A stretch of DNA of 64,000 nucleotides from Mariniphaga sediminis (GTDB taxonomy: Bacteria; Bacteroidota; Bacteroidia; Bacteroidales; Prolixibacteraceae), in contig NZ_QWET01000006.1 of assembly GCF_003573545.1 (NCBI RefSeq), forward strand, positions 274,052-338,051, in the 5' to 3' direction. Below are positions 55,078 through 63,888 of this stretch, piece by piece (position 1 is the first letter of the stretch; the number at the start of each line of letters is the position of its first letter). Both the position numbers and the translations under genes were made by a program. The notes beneath the pieces were generated by a model. That model made no database searches. It saw nothing but the letters and a program-made list of their open reading frames with translations, and was not told where the DNA came from.

Positions 55078-56670
55078 ATGAAACAAATACTTATTTTACC
55101 TGTGCTAGTACTGTTTTTTATAATAAACATTGCAGCACAGTCTCCAGCCATTATTCCTCTCCCCAAAGAGATAAAAACCGGCAATGGATATTTTTCCCTG
55201 AACCAGGAATGTACATTGAAATTCGACACATCAAATGAAGAAGTAACCCGGATTGCCGGCTTCTTTAACGAGTATCTTGAAAACATATACGGGTTTAAAG
55301 CAGAGGGAAAAAGAAATGCAAAAACGATTTCTTTTAAGCTGCAAAATAACCTAAAAAAACTAGGAAAGGAAGGTTACCGATTAAAGGCAGAAAAGAATAA
55401 CATTGAGATTGAAGCATTTACTCCCAACGGACTGTTTTACGGAATGCAATCACTAAAGCAGCTTTTGCCATTGGAAGCCACAAATGACCAATTAAACATT
55501 CCATGTATTGAAATAAAAGATGAGCCCAGGTTTGCCTGGCGTGGTAACATGCTCGATGTAGGGCGTCATTTTTTCCCGGTCAGCTTTTTGAAAAAATACA
55601 TCGACATCCTGGCCATGTACAAAATCAACACCTTTCACTGGCACCTCACTGAGGATCAGGGATGGAGACTGGAAATAAAAAAGTATCCTTTGCTTACTGA
55701 AATCTCACACTGGCGCGATGAAACCATTGTTGGCCATGCCCTCCGCTCGGATGAATATGACGGAATTGGGTATGGCGGATTCTACACACAGGATCAGGCC
55801 AGAGAGATTGTCCGGTATGCTGCTGAGCGCTACATTACAGTGGTTCCTGAAATTGAGATGCCCGGCCATTCCAGCGCAGCACTTGCAGCGTATCCCAACC
55901 TTGGCTGTACCGGTGGCCCTTACGAAGTTAAAAAGACCTGGGGTGTCCACAAAGATGTATATTGTGCCGGAAAAGAAGAGACTTTCACATTCTTACAGGA
56001 TGTATTGAATGAAGTGCTTGACATCTTTCCTTCCGAATTTATCCACGTTGGCGGAGACGAATGCCCCAAAGACGCCTGGGAAGTATGCGAAAATTGCCAG
56101 CGTCGAATCAAGAAAGAGGGACTGCAAGATGAACATGAACTGCAAAGCTGGTTTATTACCAGGATGGATGGTTTTTTAACTTCGAAAGGACGGCGTCTGA
56201 TCGGTTGGGATGAAATCCTGGAAGGTGGCCTGGCTCCGCAGGCAACTGTAATGAGCTGGCGCGGAATTAAAGGAGGCATTGAGGCAGCCAAACAAAAACA
56301 TGATGTTGTGATGAGCCCCACCACTCATATGTACCTGGATTATTACCAGTCGGAAGACAAAAATAGTGAACCTTTAGCGATAGGCGGTTTCTTACCTCTT
56401 GATAAAGTTTATGGTTTTGAGCCCGTTCCGGAAGAACTATCCCGAAAGGAAGCGAAGTACATTATAGGGGTACAAAGCAACCTTTGGACGGAATATGTAT
56501 CAAATACAGAATATGCAGAGTATATGTTACTCCCCCGATTGCAAGCGCAGTCAGAAGTAAGCTGGACACCCAAAGAACAAAAGGACTTTGCAGATTTTGA
56601 GAAACGGTTACAAACGGATTACCATCGCCTCAAAAAGCTGGGGATTAAATATCGGAAACATACCCTGTAA
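55078..56670 (+). CDS. Beta-N-acetylhexosaminidase, GH20
   Basis: 530 residues. Signal about 1-20 (ends NIAAQ). GH20b-type N-terminal domain about 22-150, then the catalytic TIM barrel. The catalytic pair is in HVGGDECPK (Asp327, Glu328; Glu acts as acid, Asp orients the acetamido group). DVGRHFFPVSFLKKYIDILA, NTFHWHLTEDQGWR, and the C-terminal VSWTPKEQ with a Trp of the substrate pocket are typical. Cleaves terminal GlcNAc or GalNAc from glycans in the periplasm or outside. It is downstream of a clear promoter and ends at a bidirectional terminator. Confidence 0.95.
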   Translation: MKQILILPVLVLFFIINIAAQSPAIIPLPKEIKTGNGYFSLNQECTLKFDTSNEEVTRIAGFFNEYLENIYGFKAEGKRNAKTISFKLQNNLKKLGKEGYRLKAEKNNIEIEAFTPNGLFYGMQSLKQLLPLEATNDQLNIPCIEIKDEPRFAWRGNMLDVGRHFFPVSFLKKYIDILAMYKINTFHWHLTEDQGWRLEIKKYPLLTEISHWRDETIVGHALRSDEYDGIGYGGFYTQDQAREIVRYAAERYITVVPEIEMPGHSSAALAAYPNLGCTGGPYEVKKTWGVHKDVYCAGKEETFTFLQDVLNEVLDIFPSEFIHVGGDECPKDAWEVCENCQRRIKKEGLQDEHELQSWFITRMDGFLTSKGRRLIGWDEILEGGLAPQATVMSWRGIKGGIEAAKQKHDVVMSPTTHMYLDYYQSEDKNSEPLAIGGFLPLDKVYGFEPVPEELSRKEAKYIIGVQSNLWTEYVSNTEYAEYMLLPRLQAQSEVSWTPKEQKDFADFEKRLQTDYHRLKKLGIKYRKHTL

Positions 56671-56692
56671 AAACCGGAGAAGAACAAACAAA

Positions 56693-56720
56693 AAAGGGCT
56701 TTGTAAAAACAAAGCCCTTT
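56693..56720. terminator. Bidirectional terminator between GH20 and the cold-shock gene
   Basis: AAAGGGCTTTG (56693-56703) pairs perfectly with CAAAGCCCTTT (56710-56720), flanked by A and T runs. It serves the convergent genes on both sides. Confidence 0.85.
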
Positions 56721-56739
56721 ATATTGTCCGCTATAATCG

Positions 56740-56934
56740 TTAGATAACTTCCACATCAAAAGCCACCGGACCCCGATCACTTTCTTTAATTTCAAATTGC
56801 ACTTCCTGGTCTTTATCCAGTCCAAATTGTGCATCTTTGATTCCGGTACGGTGTACAAACACATCTTTACCGTCTTCAGTATGGATAAAACCATACCCCT
56901 TTACGGCATCGTACCATTTTATTTTTCCTTGCAT
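56740..56934 (-). CDS. Cold-shock-domain protein
   Basis: 64 residues from the ATG at 56934 (MQGKIKWYDAVKGYGFI). A longer in-frame start inside the upstream gene is not needed. RNP1 is KGYGFIHTED and RNP2 is KDVFVHRT, the RNA-binding strands of CspA-type proteins. It lies 10 bp downstream of an RRM-protein gene, so both single-strand nucleic-acid-binding proteins come from one transcript. Confidence 0.93.
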   Translation of the reverse strand: MQGKIKWYDAVKGYGFIHTEDGKDVFVHRTGIKDAQFGLDKDQEVQFEIKESDRGPVAFDVEVI

Positions 56935-56944
56935 AAGAATTGGG

Positions 56945-57253
56945 TTAGTAACGACTTCCCCTGTTGAAACCACCACCGCCTCTGCGGTTACCTCCACCAC
57001 GGGAATCATTTGATCTTGGACGTGATTCATTCACTTTAATGTTACGTCCGCTAAGTTCAGCATTGTTAAGTTCGCCTATGGCTTTTTTGGCTTCTTCTTC
57101 ATCGTCCATTTCAACAAATCCAAAACCTTTACTGCGGCCGGTTAGTTTATCAGAAATAATTTTAACCGATGCAACTTCGCCATACTCTTCGAAAATTTCT
57201 CTCAAATCTTCCTCAACCACATTATACGGAAGATTTCCAACATAAATGTTCAT
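56945..57253 (-). CDS. RRM-domain RNA-binding protein
   Basis: 102 residues. A single RRM: RNP2 IYVGNLPY (about 3-10) and RNP1 KGFGFVEM (about 42-49), followed by a Gly/Arg-rich tail (RGGGNRRGGGGFNRGSRY). This is the Rbp type that binds RNA in Bacteroidota. It has a long 5' leader (about 257 nt, see the promoter at 57517-57524), often a sign of cold or translational control. It is the first gene of the RRM/cold-shock operon. Confidence 0.95.
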   Translation of the reverse strand: MNIYVGNLPYNVVEEDLREIFEEYGEVASVKIISDKLTGRSKGFGFVEMDDEEEAKKAIGELNNAELSGRNIKVNESRPRSNDSRGGGNRRGGGGFNRGSRY

Positions 57254-57516
57254 TTGTAACTAAAAATTAAATTAATAAAACAGGCGCCTGTCGCAGGGTA
57301 CAATCAAACCCAAGTGTTGTTTTGTTCCCGGATTTAAATGAATATCGAATTGAAAAAAAATTAGAAACCAAAAAAATCATGGTGATAAAACAGGAAGGAA
57401 AATCGTGCCCGGCTGCAGAATACCTAAAAAAAATTACAACAAAATAAAGATCACTTTGCTCATTGTCAGACAACTGAAATTAAATAAAATCCCAAATTAT
57501 CATCTAATTCACTCCG

Positions 57517-57546
57517 CAAAGTTAAACTAAAATTGGAATTATCAAA
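57517..57546 (-). promoter_or_regulatory. Promoter of the RRM/cold-shock operon, with long leader
   Basis: The minus strand has TTTG (57543-57546), 18 bp, then TAACTTTG (57517-57524, exact TAnnTTTG). Predicted start near 57510, about 257 nt before the ATG at 57253. No gene fits in the 373-bp region 57254-57626. This leader could be a cold-responsive element. Confidence 0.6.
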
Positions 57547-57626
57547 CTTTTGAGCCTTTTTATCTTCAACGAAACCACATTTATGCAATAATTATAATTA
57601 TTTTATTGTATTCCAGCATGAAACAT

Positions 57627-58340
57627 TCAAGACTCCAGGAGGTTCCGGATAACAACACTGGCCATAAAACAACCAAACACTGGCGGCATATAAGAAATGG
57701 TTCCTACCGTCGACTTTTTGTTTTGGCCTTCTTCCAACCGAACAGCCTCTTCTGACACCTCTTCGGGAGAAAAAACTACCTGCACTCCTTTTTTGATTCC
57801 CAGTTTCGACAACCGCTTCCGAATCATTCGGGCCAGTTTACAGTTATACGATTTTGAAATGTCGGCTACCTGCACTTTTGAGGGGTCAAGCTTACCACCT
57901 GCCCCCATAGAGCTCACTACTCTCAGCCCGCACTGAAGACTATGGCTGATAAGAAATGCTTTTGGCGACAGTGTGTCAATGGCATCCACTACGTAGTCGA
58001 AAGACTGACTTTCAATAAGCTCCACAGCCTTTTCGTCGTGAATAAAGTTATTTACGACAGTCAGTTCTACGTCAGGGTTAATATCATAAAACCGCCGGGC
58101 AAGAACGTCGGTCTTGGCCAGTCCGGTAGTACTCACCAATGCAGGGAGTTGCCGGTTTCGGTTCGATTCCTGTACCGTGTCACCATCAGCAAGGGTCATT
58201 TTTCCCACACCTGCACGACAAATCATTTCAGCAGCATAAGCCCCCACTCCACCAAGCCCTACCACTAATACATTTGCCTTTTTCAGCCGTTCCAGTTTTT
58301 CAGGTCCGACAAGCAGTTGGGTACGTTCTAACCAGTTCAT
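57627..58340 (-). CDS. tcdA: tRNA threonylcarbamoyladenosine dehydratase (TcdA, ThiF/E1-like)
   Basis: 237 residues, an E1-like ATP-dependent enzyme that cyclises t6A to ct6A in tRNA. Visible: ERTQLLVGPEKLERLKKANV at the start, the GLGGVGAYAAEMICRAGVG nucleotide-binding motif (about 29-47), DGDTVQESNRNRQ (about 52-64, ATP contacts), and a GTISYMPPVFGCFMASVVI segment near the end. The length fits TcdA, not ThiF or MoeB. Confidence 0.9.
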   Translation of the reverse strand: MNWLERTQLLVGPEKLERLKKANVLVVGLGGVGAYAAEMICRAGVGKMTLADGDTVQESNRNRQLPALVSTTGLAKTDVLARRFYDINPDVELTVVNNFIHDEKAVELIESQSFDYVVDAIDTLSPKAFLISHSLQCGLRVVSSMGAGGKLDPSKVQVADISKSYNCKLARMIRKRLSKLGIKKGVQVVFSPEEVSEEAVRLEEGQNKKSTVGTISYMPPVFGCFMASVVIRNLLES

Positions 58341-58656
58341 CTTTATTTAAATTTTATGTTACAGATGGCTTTCACAGACCCAAAGGACAAGATGTGTAAA
58401 CCAATACTTTCCAATAATATCCTCTCTTCCCAGTACTTTTAAAGCCAAAATACTTCAGATAACGGCTTTTTCAATTCAGCCAATGAACTTTCATTAAAGG
58501 GTACAAAGTAATCATTTTTGATTATCAGATTAATCATTTTGAATAGAGGTTTTTATATTATTTAGTCATAATAAAACCATTTGGGGAGTGAAAATTGGAA
58601 GCAATTCAAAATGAAAAGCTCCGGCCCTTTTAATAAAAAACATAACTCGTTTTTTA
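58341..58656. other. Non-coding gap downstream of the 123-residue lipoprotein
   Basis: 316 bp. On the minus strand a 32-codon frame (58439-58537, starting MINLIIKNDYF) is followed by a weak hairpin (AAAGCC 58441-58446 with GGCTTT 58464-58469). I do not claim the frame as a gene. No other signal was seen. Confidence 0.3.
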
Positions 58657-59028
58657 CTACATTTTGTTGGCAGACTTATATACCAATTCATTTTCAGAAA
58701 GTGATTCTAAAAATGATTGACTGTTAACAACTACCCTGTTTCCCAAACAATCAAACGTCAGACATTCTGAAACTTCCCCTCCAAAGTCGATGACAATAAT
58801 GTCATTCCCTTTATATTCCTTTATCCACACGCTTTTAACATATTCTGAATCCCGGGGATTACTCTCACTCAAAACCCTTGCATTCAGCCACTCCAGGCTG
58901 TTTAACGGATCTTCATTTCCGCAGGCATTTATTTCTTTTAATGGTGTAACGTATGTTTCGTTGTCTTTTTCAATACAGGAAAAAGCAAAAAACAAAACCC
59001 ACAGAATTAATACGATCCTTAATTTCAT
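58657..59028 (-). CDS. Small lipoprotein of unknown function
   Basis: 123 residues. Signal with lipobox FAFSC (Cys18), then a soluble domain with three more Cys (Cys36, Cys89 and Cys94) in ACGNEDPLNSLEWLNARVL and ECLTFDC. The pattern CGNEDPLNSLEWL is common in small Bacteroidota lipoproteins of unknown role. It has a weak leader and no same-strand partner. Secreted or outer-membrane attached. Confidence 0.7.
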   Translation of the reverse strand: MKLRIVLILWVLFFAFSCIEKDNETYVTPLKEINACGNEDPLNSLEWLNARVLSESNPRDSEYVKSVWIKEYKGNDIIVIDFGGEVSECLTFDCLGNRVVVNSQSFLESLSENELVYKSANKM

Positions 59029-59245
59029 TTTATATTGAATTTTGGTTTTACAGAAAGACGTTCAGGATGAAGAAAAGGTTGCGTCTCGGATTCTCCTGAA
59101 AAATCAAAGCCAACATAAAGCGACTTTCTCCCACTTTTGGTAAGTCTGTATCTTGCCTTTCTGTTTCGATATATTATCGAAGTAGTATTTTGTTCCGGTT
59201 TCTTCCAAAATTTCGCGTACTTTGTTTCAAACTATTTTTAGGAAT

Positions 59246-59788
59246 ATGGAGGACTTATTAAAAAAACACTTTTTAGATTACTTTGCAGTGAGAGATGATG
59301 TGGATGTGACGGCCGAACGATTGGGAAAAGAGCATGCGCCCCATCTCCAATGCGAAAAAGGATGCGATTTATGTTGCATGGATTTTAGCATCCTTCCCAT
59401 TGAATTCTATGCTATTCTCGAAGAATTAAAAAGCAATAAATTTGATAAAACAAAAATCCAAAGCAACGCGCCAAACAATAAGGACAGCTGCATTTTCCTA
59501 AAAGACCACGCTTGTACTATTTATAAATCGCGGCCGCTGATTTGCCGCACACACGGTTTACCACTTCTTTTCGCCAACGATGACGGAGAATGGGAACTCT
59601 CCGCCTGTGAACTTAACTTTACCCAATTCAATTTTGAAAAATTCTCTGTCAGCAACACTTATCCTCAGGACAAATTTAACAGCCGGTTATTTTTACTTAA
59701 CCGTAAATTTATTTCTGAATTTGGGAAGGGGAAAGATTTTGGCGAATTCGATTTATTACCTTTGAAAGAACTGGTAGAAAAACTATAA
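59246..59788 (+). CDS. YkgJ-family cysteine-cluster protein
   Basis: 180 residues from the ATG at 59246 (a TTG 24 bp upstream is in frame). The cluster is CEKGCDLCCMDF (about 35-46), then CIFLKDHACTIYKSRPLICRTHG with two to three more Cys (about 84-106), and SACELNF. This Cys set may bind iron or zinc. Function unknown; it may be a metal or Fe-S-linked maturation factor. The SDR gene follows after 9 bp, so they are likely cotranscribed. Confidence 0.88.
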   Translation: MEDLLKKHFLDYFAVRDDVDVTAERLGKEHAPHLQCEKGCDLCCMDFSILPIEFYAILEELKSNKFDKTKIQSNAPNNKDSCIFLKDHACTIYKSRPLICRTHGLPLLFANDDGEWELSACELNFTQFNFEKFSVSNTYPQDKFNSRLFLLNRKFISEFGKGKDFGEFDLLPLKELVEKL

Positions 59789-59797
59789 ATATTAAAA

Positions 59798-60568
59798 ATG
59801 GATACTCTTTCTTTATTCAGCTTAAAAGGAAAAACAGCATTGATAACAGGCTCTGGAAGCGGCATTGGCCTTGCTTTGGCAGAAGGATTGGCCGGAGCCG
59901 GAGCAAAAATAATCCTGAATGGCAGAAACGAACAGAAACTGGTCAAAGCAAAAGATAAACTAAGTCAAAACGGGGTTGAAACAGACACTTTGATTTTCGA
60001 CGTAACTGATTCATCAGCAGTAAAGGAATCGGTAAATAACTATGAAAATCAAAAAGGGCCCATTGATATTCTTATTAACAACGCAGGCATAAACATTCGC
60101 GGACCGTTTGAAAACTTCGATGAAAACGAGTGGAAAAAAGTTTTGGAAACCAACATCGACGGTGCCATGACAGTATCGCAGGCAGTAGGATCGTTTATGA
60201 TAAAACGAAGGGCAGGAAAAATTATTAATATCTGCTCCATGCAAAGTGAACTGGGCAGACCTTCGATTGTACCCTACGCCGTATCAAAAGGCGGAATTAA
60301 AATGCTGACAAAAGCACTGGCCGCAGAATGGGGCAAACACAACATCCAGACAAACGGCATTGGTCCGGGCTATTTTGAAACCGAACTCACCATCCCGCTC
60401 AGGAACAATCCTGAATTTGACAGCTGGTTACGTAGCCGCACACCGGCAAGCCGCTGGGGCCAACCAAAAGAATTGGTTGGCGCAGCAGTATTTCTCGCAT
60501 CCGAAGCAGGAGATTACGTAAACGGGCATATTTTATATGTGGACGGTGGATTACTGGCCAGTGTATAA
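59798..60568 (+). CDS. Short-chain dehydrogenase/reductase (gluconate 5-dehydrogenase-like)
   Basis: 256 residues. Cofactor motif TGSGSGIG (about 18-25), NNAG (about 92-95), catalytic Ser in NICSMQSE (about 145-152), YAVSK (about 160-164), and C-terminal GPGYFETEL and DGGLLASV. Sequence resembles gluconate 5-dehydrogenase (IdnO) or KduD-type SDRs that act on sugar acids, but the substrate cannot be fixed from this. It may be cotranscribed with the YkgJ gene. Confidence 0.88.
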   Translation: MDTLSLFSLKGKTALITGSGSGIGLALAEGLAGAGAKIILNGRNEQKLVKAKDKLSQNGVETDTLIFDVTDSSAVKESVNNYENQKGPIDILINNAGINIRGPFENFDENEWKKVLETNIDGAMTVSQAVGSFMIKRRAGKIINICSMQSELGRPSIVPYAVSKGGIKMLTKALAAEWGKHNIQTNGIGPGYFETELTIPLRNNPEFDSWLRSRTPASRWGQPKELVGAAVFLASEAGDYVNGHILYVDGGLLASV

Positions 60569-60575
60569 AATAAAA

Positions 60576-60597
60576 AAGCAGGTTGTTTAACCTGCTT
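60576..60597. terminator. Terminator between the SDR and DUF2795 genes
   Basis: AAGCAGGTT (60576-60584) pairs perfectly with AACCTGCTT (60589-60597) around a 4-base loop. A-rich on the left, it serves the convergent minus-strand gene well and the SDR partly. Confidence 0.7.
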
Positions 60598-60621
60598 CAA
60601 AACTATTTTTTCAAAAGTCGG

Positions 60622-60843
60622 TCAATATTCATCTTCATTAAAGAAAAAATCATCTTTACTGGGGTAATCGGGCCAAATGTCCTCGATACTTTCATATATT
60701 TCCCCTTCGTCTTCTATTTCCTGCAAGTTTTCTATTACTTCAAGCGGTGCCCCCGAACGGATAGCATAGTCAATTAATTCGTCCTTACTTGCCGGCCAAG
60801 GCGCATCTTCCAACTTCGAAGCTAATTCAAGAGTCCAATACAT
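60622..60843 (-). CDS. Small DUF2795-type acidic protein
   Basis: 73 residues. MYWTLELASKLEDAPWPASKDELIDYAIRSG is the DUF2795 pattern with its short helices, followed by an acidic tail (EDEGEIYESIEDIWPDY). Cytosolic, function unknown. It is one of the small proteins seen in many Bacteroidota. Confidence 0.8.
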   Translation of the reverse strand: MYWTLELASKLEDAPWPASKDELIDYAIRSGAPLEVIENLQEIEDEGEIYESIEDIWPDYPSKDDFFFNEDEY

Positions 60844-60931
60844 CTTAATGAATTTAAGCGGTTCAACTCGATTTTTACAATGCCGCGAATATAATAAAAA
60901 ATAATACGAAAAACACCTTGCCCGTAATTTT

Positions 60932-61492
60932 TTAAGATTGTTTCCAGGGTCTCTCCTCTATCCCGCTAATGACAGCCAGTTTACGAGCAAGTACAAATAA
61001 AAAATCTGACAAGCGATTCATAAATATTATGATTTCGGGCTGAACTTCTTCCCGTTCTGAAAACTCCAGTATGCGTCTTTCGGCCCTGCGACAAACCGTT
61101 CGGGCAACATGACATTGGGCTGCTGCCACATCACCACCGGGCAAAATAAAATGCTTCAGCTCCGGTAACTCGTGTTCCAACTCGTCAATAGCATTTTCCA
61201 AAAAACCAATGTGCTTTGCAGTAATCGACAATTTTCCGGTGAATGCCTTGCCTTTTTCATCTGATGCCAGAAGTGAACCGATATTAAAAAGCTTATTCTG
61301 AATTTCTACCAGAATTTCACACACATTTTCCGGAATACGAAACGAACGCACCACTCCAATAACTGCATTCAGTTCGTCAACCGTTCCGTAAGCTTCCAGT
61401 CTCAGATCATACTTTTTCACCCGGCTTCCCCCCACCAGTCCGGTCATTCCTTTATCACCGGTTTTGGTGTAAATTTTAAATTCTTTTGTCAT
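60932..61492 (-). CDS. pduO: ATP:cob(I)alamin adenosyltransferase, PduO type
   Basis: 186 residues. N-terminal KIYTKTGDKGMTGLVGGSRVKK (about 6-27, ATP-binding) and EAYGTVDELNAVIG (about 33-46), with the C-terminal RTVCRRAERRIL (about 130-141) of the PduO fold. It makes adenosylcobalamin, the cofactor for B12-dependent enzymes. The ABC ATPase gene ends 6 bp upstream, so both are in one minus-strand transcript. Confidence 0.93.
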   Translation of the reverse strand: MTKEFKIYTKTGDKGMTGLVGGSRVKKYDLRLEAYGTVDELNAVIGVVRSFRIPENVCEILVEIQNKLFNIGSLLASDEKGKAFTGKLSITAKHIGFLENAIDELEHELPELKHFILPGGDVAAAQCHVARTVCRRAERRILEFSEREEVQPEIIIFMNRLSDFLFVLARKLAVISGIEERPWKQS

Positions 61493-61498
61493 CTATCA

Positions 61499-62200
61499 TC
61501 AATAAACCGGCTCCGGATTCACTGTATCCGATTCTATTTCGCCGTCTTTAAGTTTAATAATCCGGTGTGCATGACGGGCAATATCCATCTCGTGGGTTAC
61601 CATTACCAGGGTATTTCCACTGCGATGAATATCGGCAAACAATTTCATTATATCTTCTGAGATCACGGAATCAAGGTTTCCGGTAGGTTCATCAGCCAAC
61701 AAAATGGAAGGTTTATTTACCAGGGCGCGGGCAATGGCAACACGTTGCCGCTGTCCTCCTGAAAGTTCGTTAGGCTTATGATGCATCCGGTCGGAAAGCC
61801 CCACATCAGCAAGGGTGCCCGTTGCTCTGTCTTTGCGATCATGCTTTCTTATACCTGCATATACCAGGGGCAACATTACATTTTCGAGTGCCGTATTGCG
61901 AGGCAAAAGGTTGAAAACCTGAAAAACAAAGCCAATCTCGGTATTACGTATTTCTGCCAAATCATTGTCTGACAAACGGCTTACATCCCGCTTGTTCAAA
62001 ACATAAGTCCCGCCCGAAGGTGTGTCGAGGCAGCCAATAATGTTCATAAGGGTCGATTTCCCGGAGCCCGAAGCTCCCATGATGGCCACGTATTCGCCTT
62101 TATGAATTTCGAGCGAAACCGAACGCAACGCCCTGACAACCTGCGTGCCCACCTTGTAATTCTTGGTAATTTTTTCCAAATGGATAATTGTATTTTTCAT
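61499..62200 (-). CDS. ABC transporter ATP-binding protein (MacB/LolD-like)
   Basis: 233 residues from the ATG at 62200 ([18 protein letters not shown]). The longer upstream frame has no ABC homology. Walker A GASGSGKS (about 40-47), signature LSGGQRQR (about 145-152), Walker [13 protein letters not shown] (about 165-176). MacB/LolD-type ATPases work with an inner-membrane permease in lipoprotein or efflux export, but no permease gene is next to it here. An inverted repeat sits just upstream. Confidence 0.9.
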   Translation of the reverse strand: MKNTIIHLEKITKNYKVGTQVVRALRSVSLEIHKGEYVAIMGASGSGKSTLMNIIGCLDTPSGGTYVLNKRDVSRLSDNDLAEIRNTEIGFVFQVFNLLPRNTALENVMLPLVYAGIRKHDRKDRATGTLADVGLSDRMHHKPNELSGGQRQRVAIARALVNKPSILLADEPTGNLDSVISEDIMKLFADIHRSGNTLVMVTHEMDIARHAHRIIKLKDGEIESDTVNPEPVY

Positions 62201-62202
62201 GT

Positions 62203-62244
62203 AATTGGTTTTCCAATTGGTAACAGAACGTATATTCCTGTTAC
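62203..62244. promoter_or_regulatory. Two inverted repeats upstream of the ABC ATPase
   Basis: AATTGG/CCAATT (62203-62208 and 62213-62218) and GTAACAG/CTGTTAC (62220-62226 and 62238-62244) lie within 45 bp of the ATG at 62200. The second is a typical operator shape with 11 bp between arms. Confidence 0.5.
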
Positions 62245-62653
62245 AATATTTTGGAGAATAAAAGTAATAATTCCTAAAGACTATTTTGCTTTTTTTTAAA
62301 GATGTTAAAAAGAATACTATTACACATTTCTGCACTCCATACCCCCAACAAAACCCGTTCCATGATTTCATCATACAGGAGATTAAATTCTTCTGCTGCA
62401 ACCCGGAGATTTTTCCCATTTATACACTCCCCAACCAACAGGCACATATAGGATACATTTTCTTTTATATCAAAAAAATACAGCAGAAAAACCTTCTTTC
62501 ATTCAATAACAGGGGTACACAAAGCCGGGTCATTACAGGATAACTGATATATCGGCCAAAGGATAAGTATTACAGAAGGATGGTTAAAATAGGGTTATGT
62601 TTTTATTCCGGAAAACAGATAATTGTTGTAAATTGGAAGGAAAAACCGAAACT
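62245..62653. other. Non-coding region upstream of the ABC ATPase and ACT-like genes
   Basis: About 409 bp, AT-rich, with reading frames in both directions that have no recognisable domain. I see no gene here. Confidence 0.5.
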
Positions 62654-62917
62654 ATGAAACGCGATGTATTACTTATTCTGGTAAGACACCGCCAGGAAAC
62701 GGCTGAGAAGGTGCAAAAAATCTTAACAGGCTGGGGATGTTTTATCAAAACCCGCCTCGGAATTCACGACGGCGTGCTGGAAAACTGCTCCGACAGTGGA
62801 CTGATTTTTCTGGAATTAACCGGAGAAGAGATTGCCAAACATGAAGAAATAACCCGGAAACTCAATATGGTGAAAGGGGTTGATGCAAAACTGGTGTCGC
62901 TGGAAATAGTAAGCTAA
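62654..62917 (+). CDS. ACT-like protein resembling iron-only-hydrogenase system regulator
   Basis: 87 residues from the ATG at 62654 (MKRDVLLILVRHRQETAEKV). The beta-alpha-beta pattern with KVQKILTGWGCFIKTRLGIHD and the closing VDAKLVSLEI is like TM1266-type ACT proteins often next to [FeFe]-hydrogenase genes. No hydrogenase is nearby. Likely a small ligand-binding regulator. A longer in-frame start at 62597 would overlap nothing and is less likely. Confidence 0.6.
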   Translation: MKRDVLLILVRHRQETAEKVQKILTGWGCFIKTRLGIHDGVLENCSDSGLIFLELTGEEIAKHEEITRKLNMVKGVDAKLVSLEIVS

Positions 62918-62948
62918 AAAAACGTTTTCATTTTCTCCCTTGGATTCT

Positions 62949-63662
62949 TTACTTCAGCACAATCCAGCCCTTTAAAGATTCCTCCCACCAACTGAAAGAC
63001 TTCCCAACTTCCTGCAGTCCTTCCGCAGCAATGGCAATGGTATTCCTTAATGTGTTACTAAAAGTCCTCAAATGCGCTTCATTCCAGTACTCGGTTTGTG
63101 ACGATTGTCGTATAAACGCATCCACCCACAATGAAATGACCTTGGGGTGTACCTGCGAAAAGTCCTGTAGCAAATATTTTTCGGTAAGAACACTGTCAAC
63201 AATGGAAAGAGGTTTATAGTAAGAGACGATATATGGTCCTTCAAAAAGGTCATCTTCAAACTTGTTTAAATAGGCCGAAGCCCGCGCATAATCATAGTTC
63301 GACATCAGCCAATCAATTTGCTCTTTAAAGGCAAGGCTATCCAATTGAGAGAGGGGATCCTCCAGTACAGGAAAATACACCACATTTATACTACTGTCAT
63401 TCAAATAATTTGTTAATTGATTTAATTCCGGAATTTTATTTAGATAACCTGATATCAATTCTGCATATCTTGCTGAATCTTCCTTATCCGGTTTTTGCGA
63501 AAACAAAATATAACTGTACAGGCCAAAATTTTCTTCTTCATACTGGCCAGAGATTAAATAAGTCCGGCCGGGTTTATAACTGGAACTACATCCAAACCAA
63601 AGTTGAAAAACAATTGATATAACAATAGCTACAACAACGCGAGAGAATTTATTTTTCTTCAT
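62949..63662 (-). CDS. Lipoprotein of unknown function
   Basis: About 237 residues from Met at 63662 (an in-frame ATG at 63683 adds 7). Signal with lipobox WFGCSSS (near Cys25), then a mostly helical domain with several Tyr/Trp-rich stretches (EEENFGLYSYILFSQ, SWWEESLKGWIVLK). I do not recognise the family. It overlaps the end of the small membrane-protein gene upstream by 14 bp, so they are coupled. Confidence 0.65.
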   Translation of the reverse strand: MKKNKFSRVVVAIVISIVFQLWFGCSSSYKPGRTYLISGQYEEENFGLYSYILFSQKPDKEDSARYAELISGYLNKIPELNQLTNYLNDSSINVVYFPVLEDPLSQLDSLAFKEQIDWLMSNYDYARASAYLNKFEDDLFEGPYIVSYYKPLSIVDSVLTEKYLLQDFSQVHPKVISLWVDAFIRQSSQTEYWNEAHLRTFSNTLRNTIAIAAEGLQEVGKSFSWWEESLKGWIVLK

Positions 63663-63834
63663 TTTTAAAAAATTTCCTGACAATAAACCCCACTATAAAG
63701 ACAATCAAGAAAATTACCCCGACAACTAAAACGGTTTCAATCCCGTCTAACTTTTTAGAAAACAAATAAAAATAGACCCACGCTAAAACGGATAAAACCA
63801 CTGTAATTAAAAGTTCAATCTTGTTCTTTTTCAT
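63649..63834 (-). CDS. Small membrane protein, two spans
   Basis: 61 residues, MKKNKIELLITVVLSVLAWV then a second hydrophobic stretch (VLVVGVIFLIVFIVGFIVRK). Two predicted helices with a short loop and a basic end. Unknown function, coupled to the lipoprotein gene. Confidence 0.6.
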   Translation of the reverse strand: MKKNKIELLITVVLSVLAWVYFYLFSKKLDGIETVLVVGVIFLIVFIVGFIVRKFFKNEEK

Positions 63835-63888
63835 TAGAATCCTGCAAACTGTATTTCTAAAGCGAAAGTAAGTTAACGTCAGTTCGAG

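Noticed and set aside
56935..57030. N-terminal extension of the cold-shock protein
   Set aside because: It is the out-of-frame tail of the RRM gene; the core begins at MQGKIKWYD.
57267..57473. A 68-residue minus-strand frame in the RRM leader
   Set aside because: No domain, low-complexity composition, and it lies inside the predicted long leader.
62201..62419. N-terminal extension of the ABC ATPase
   Set aside because: No ABC features before MKNTIIHL; it overlaps operator-like repeats.
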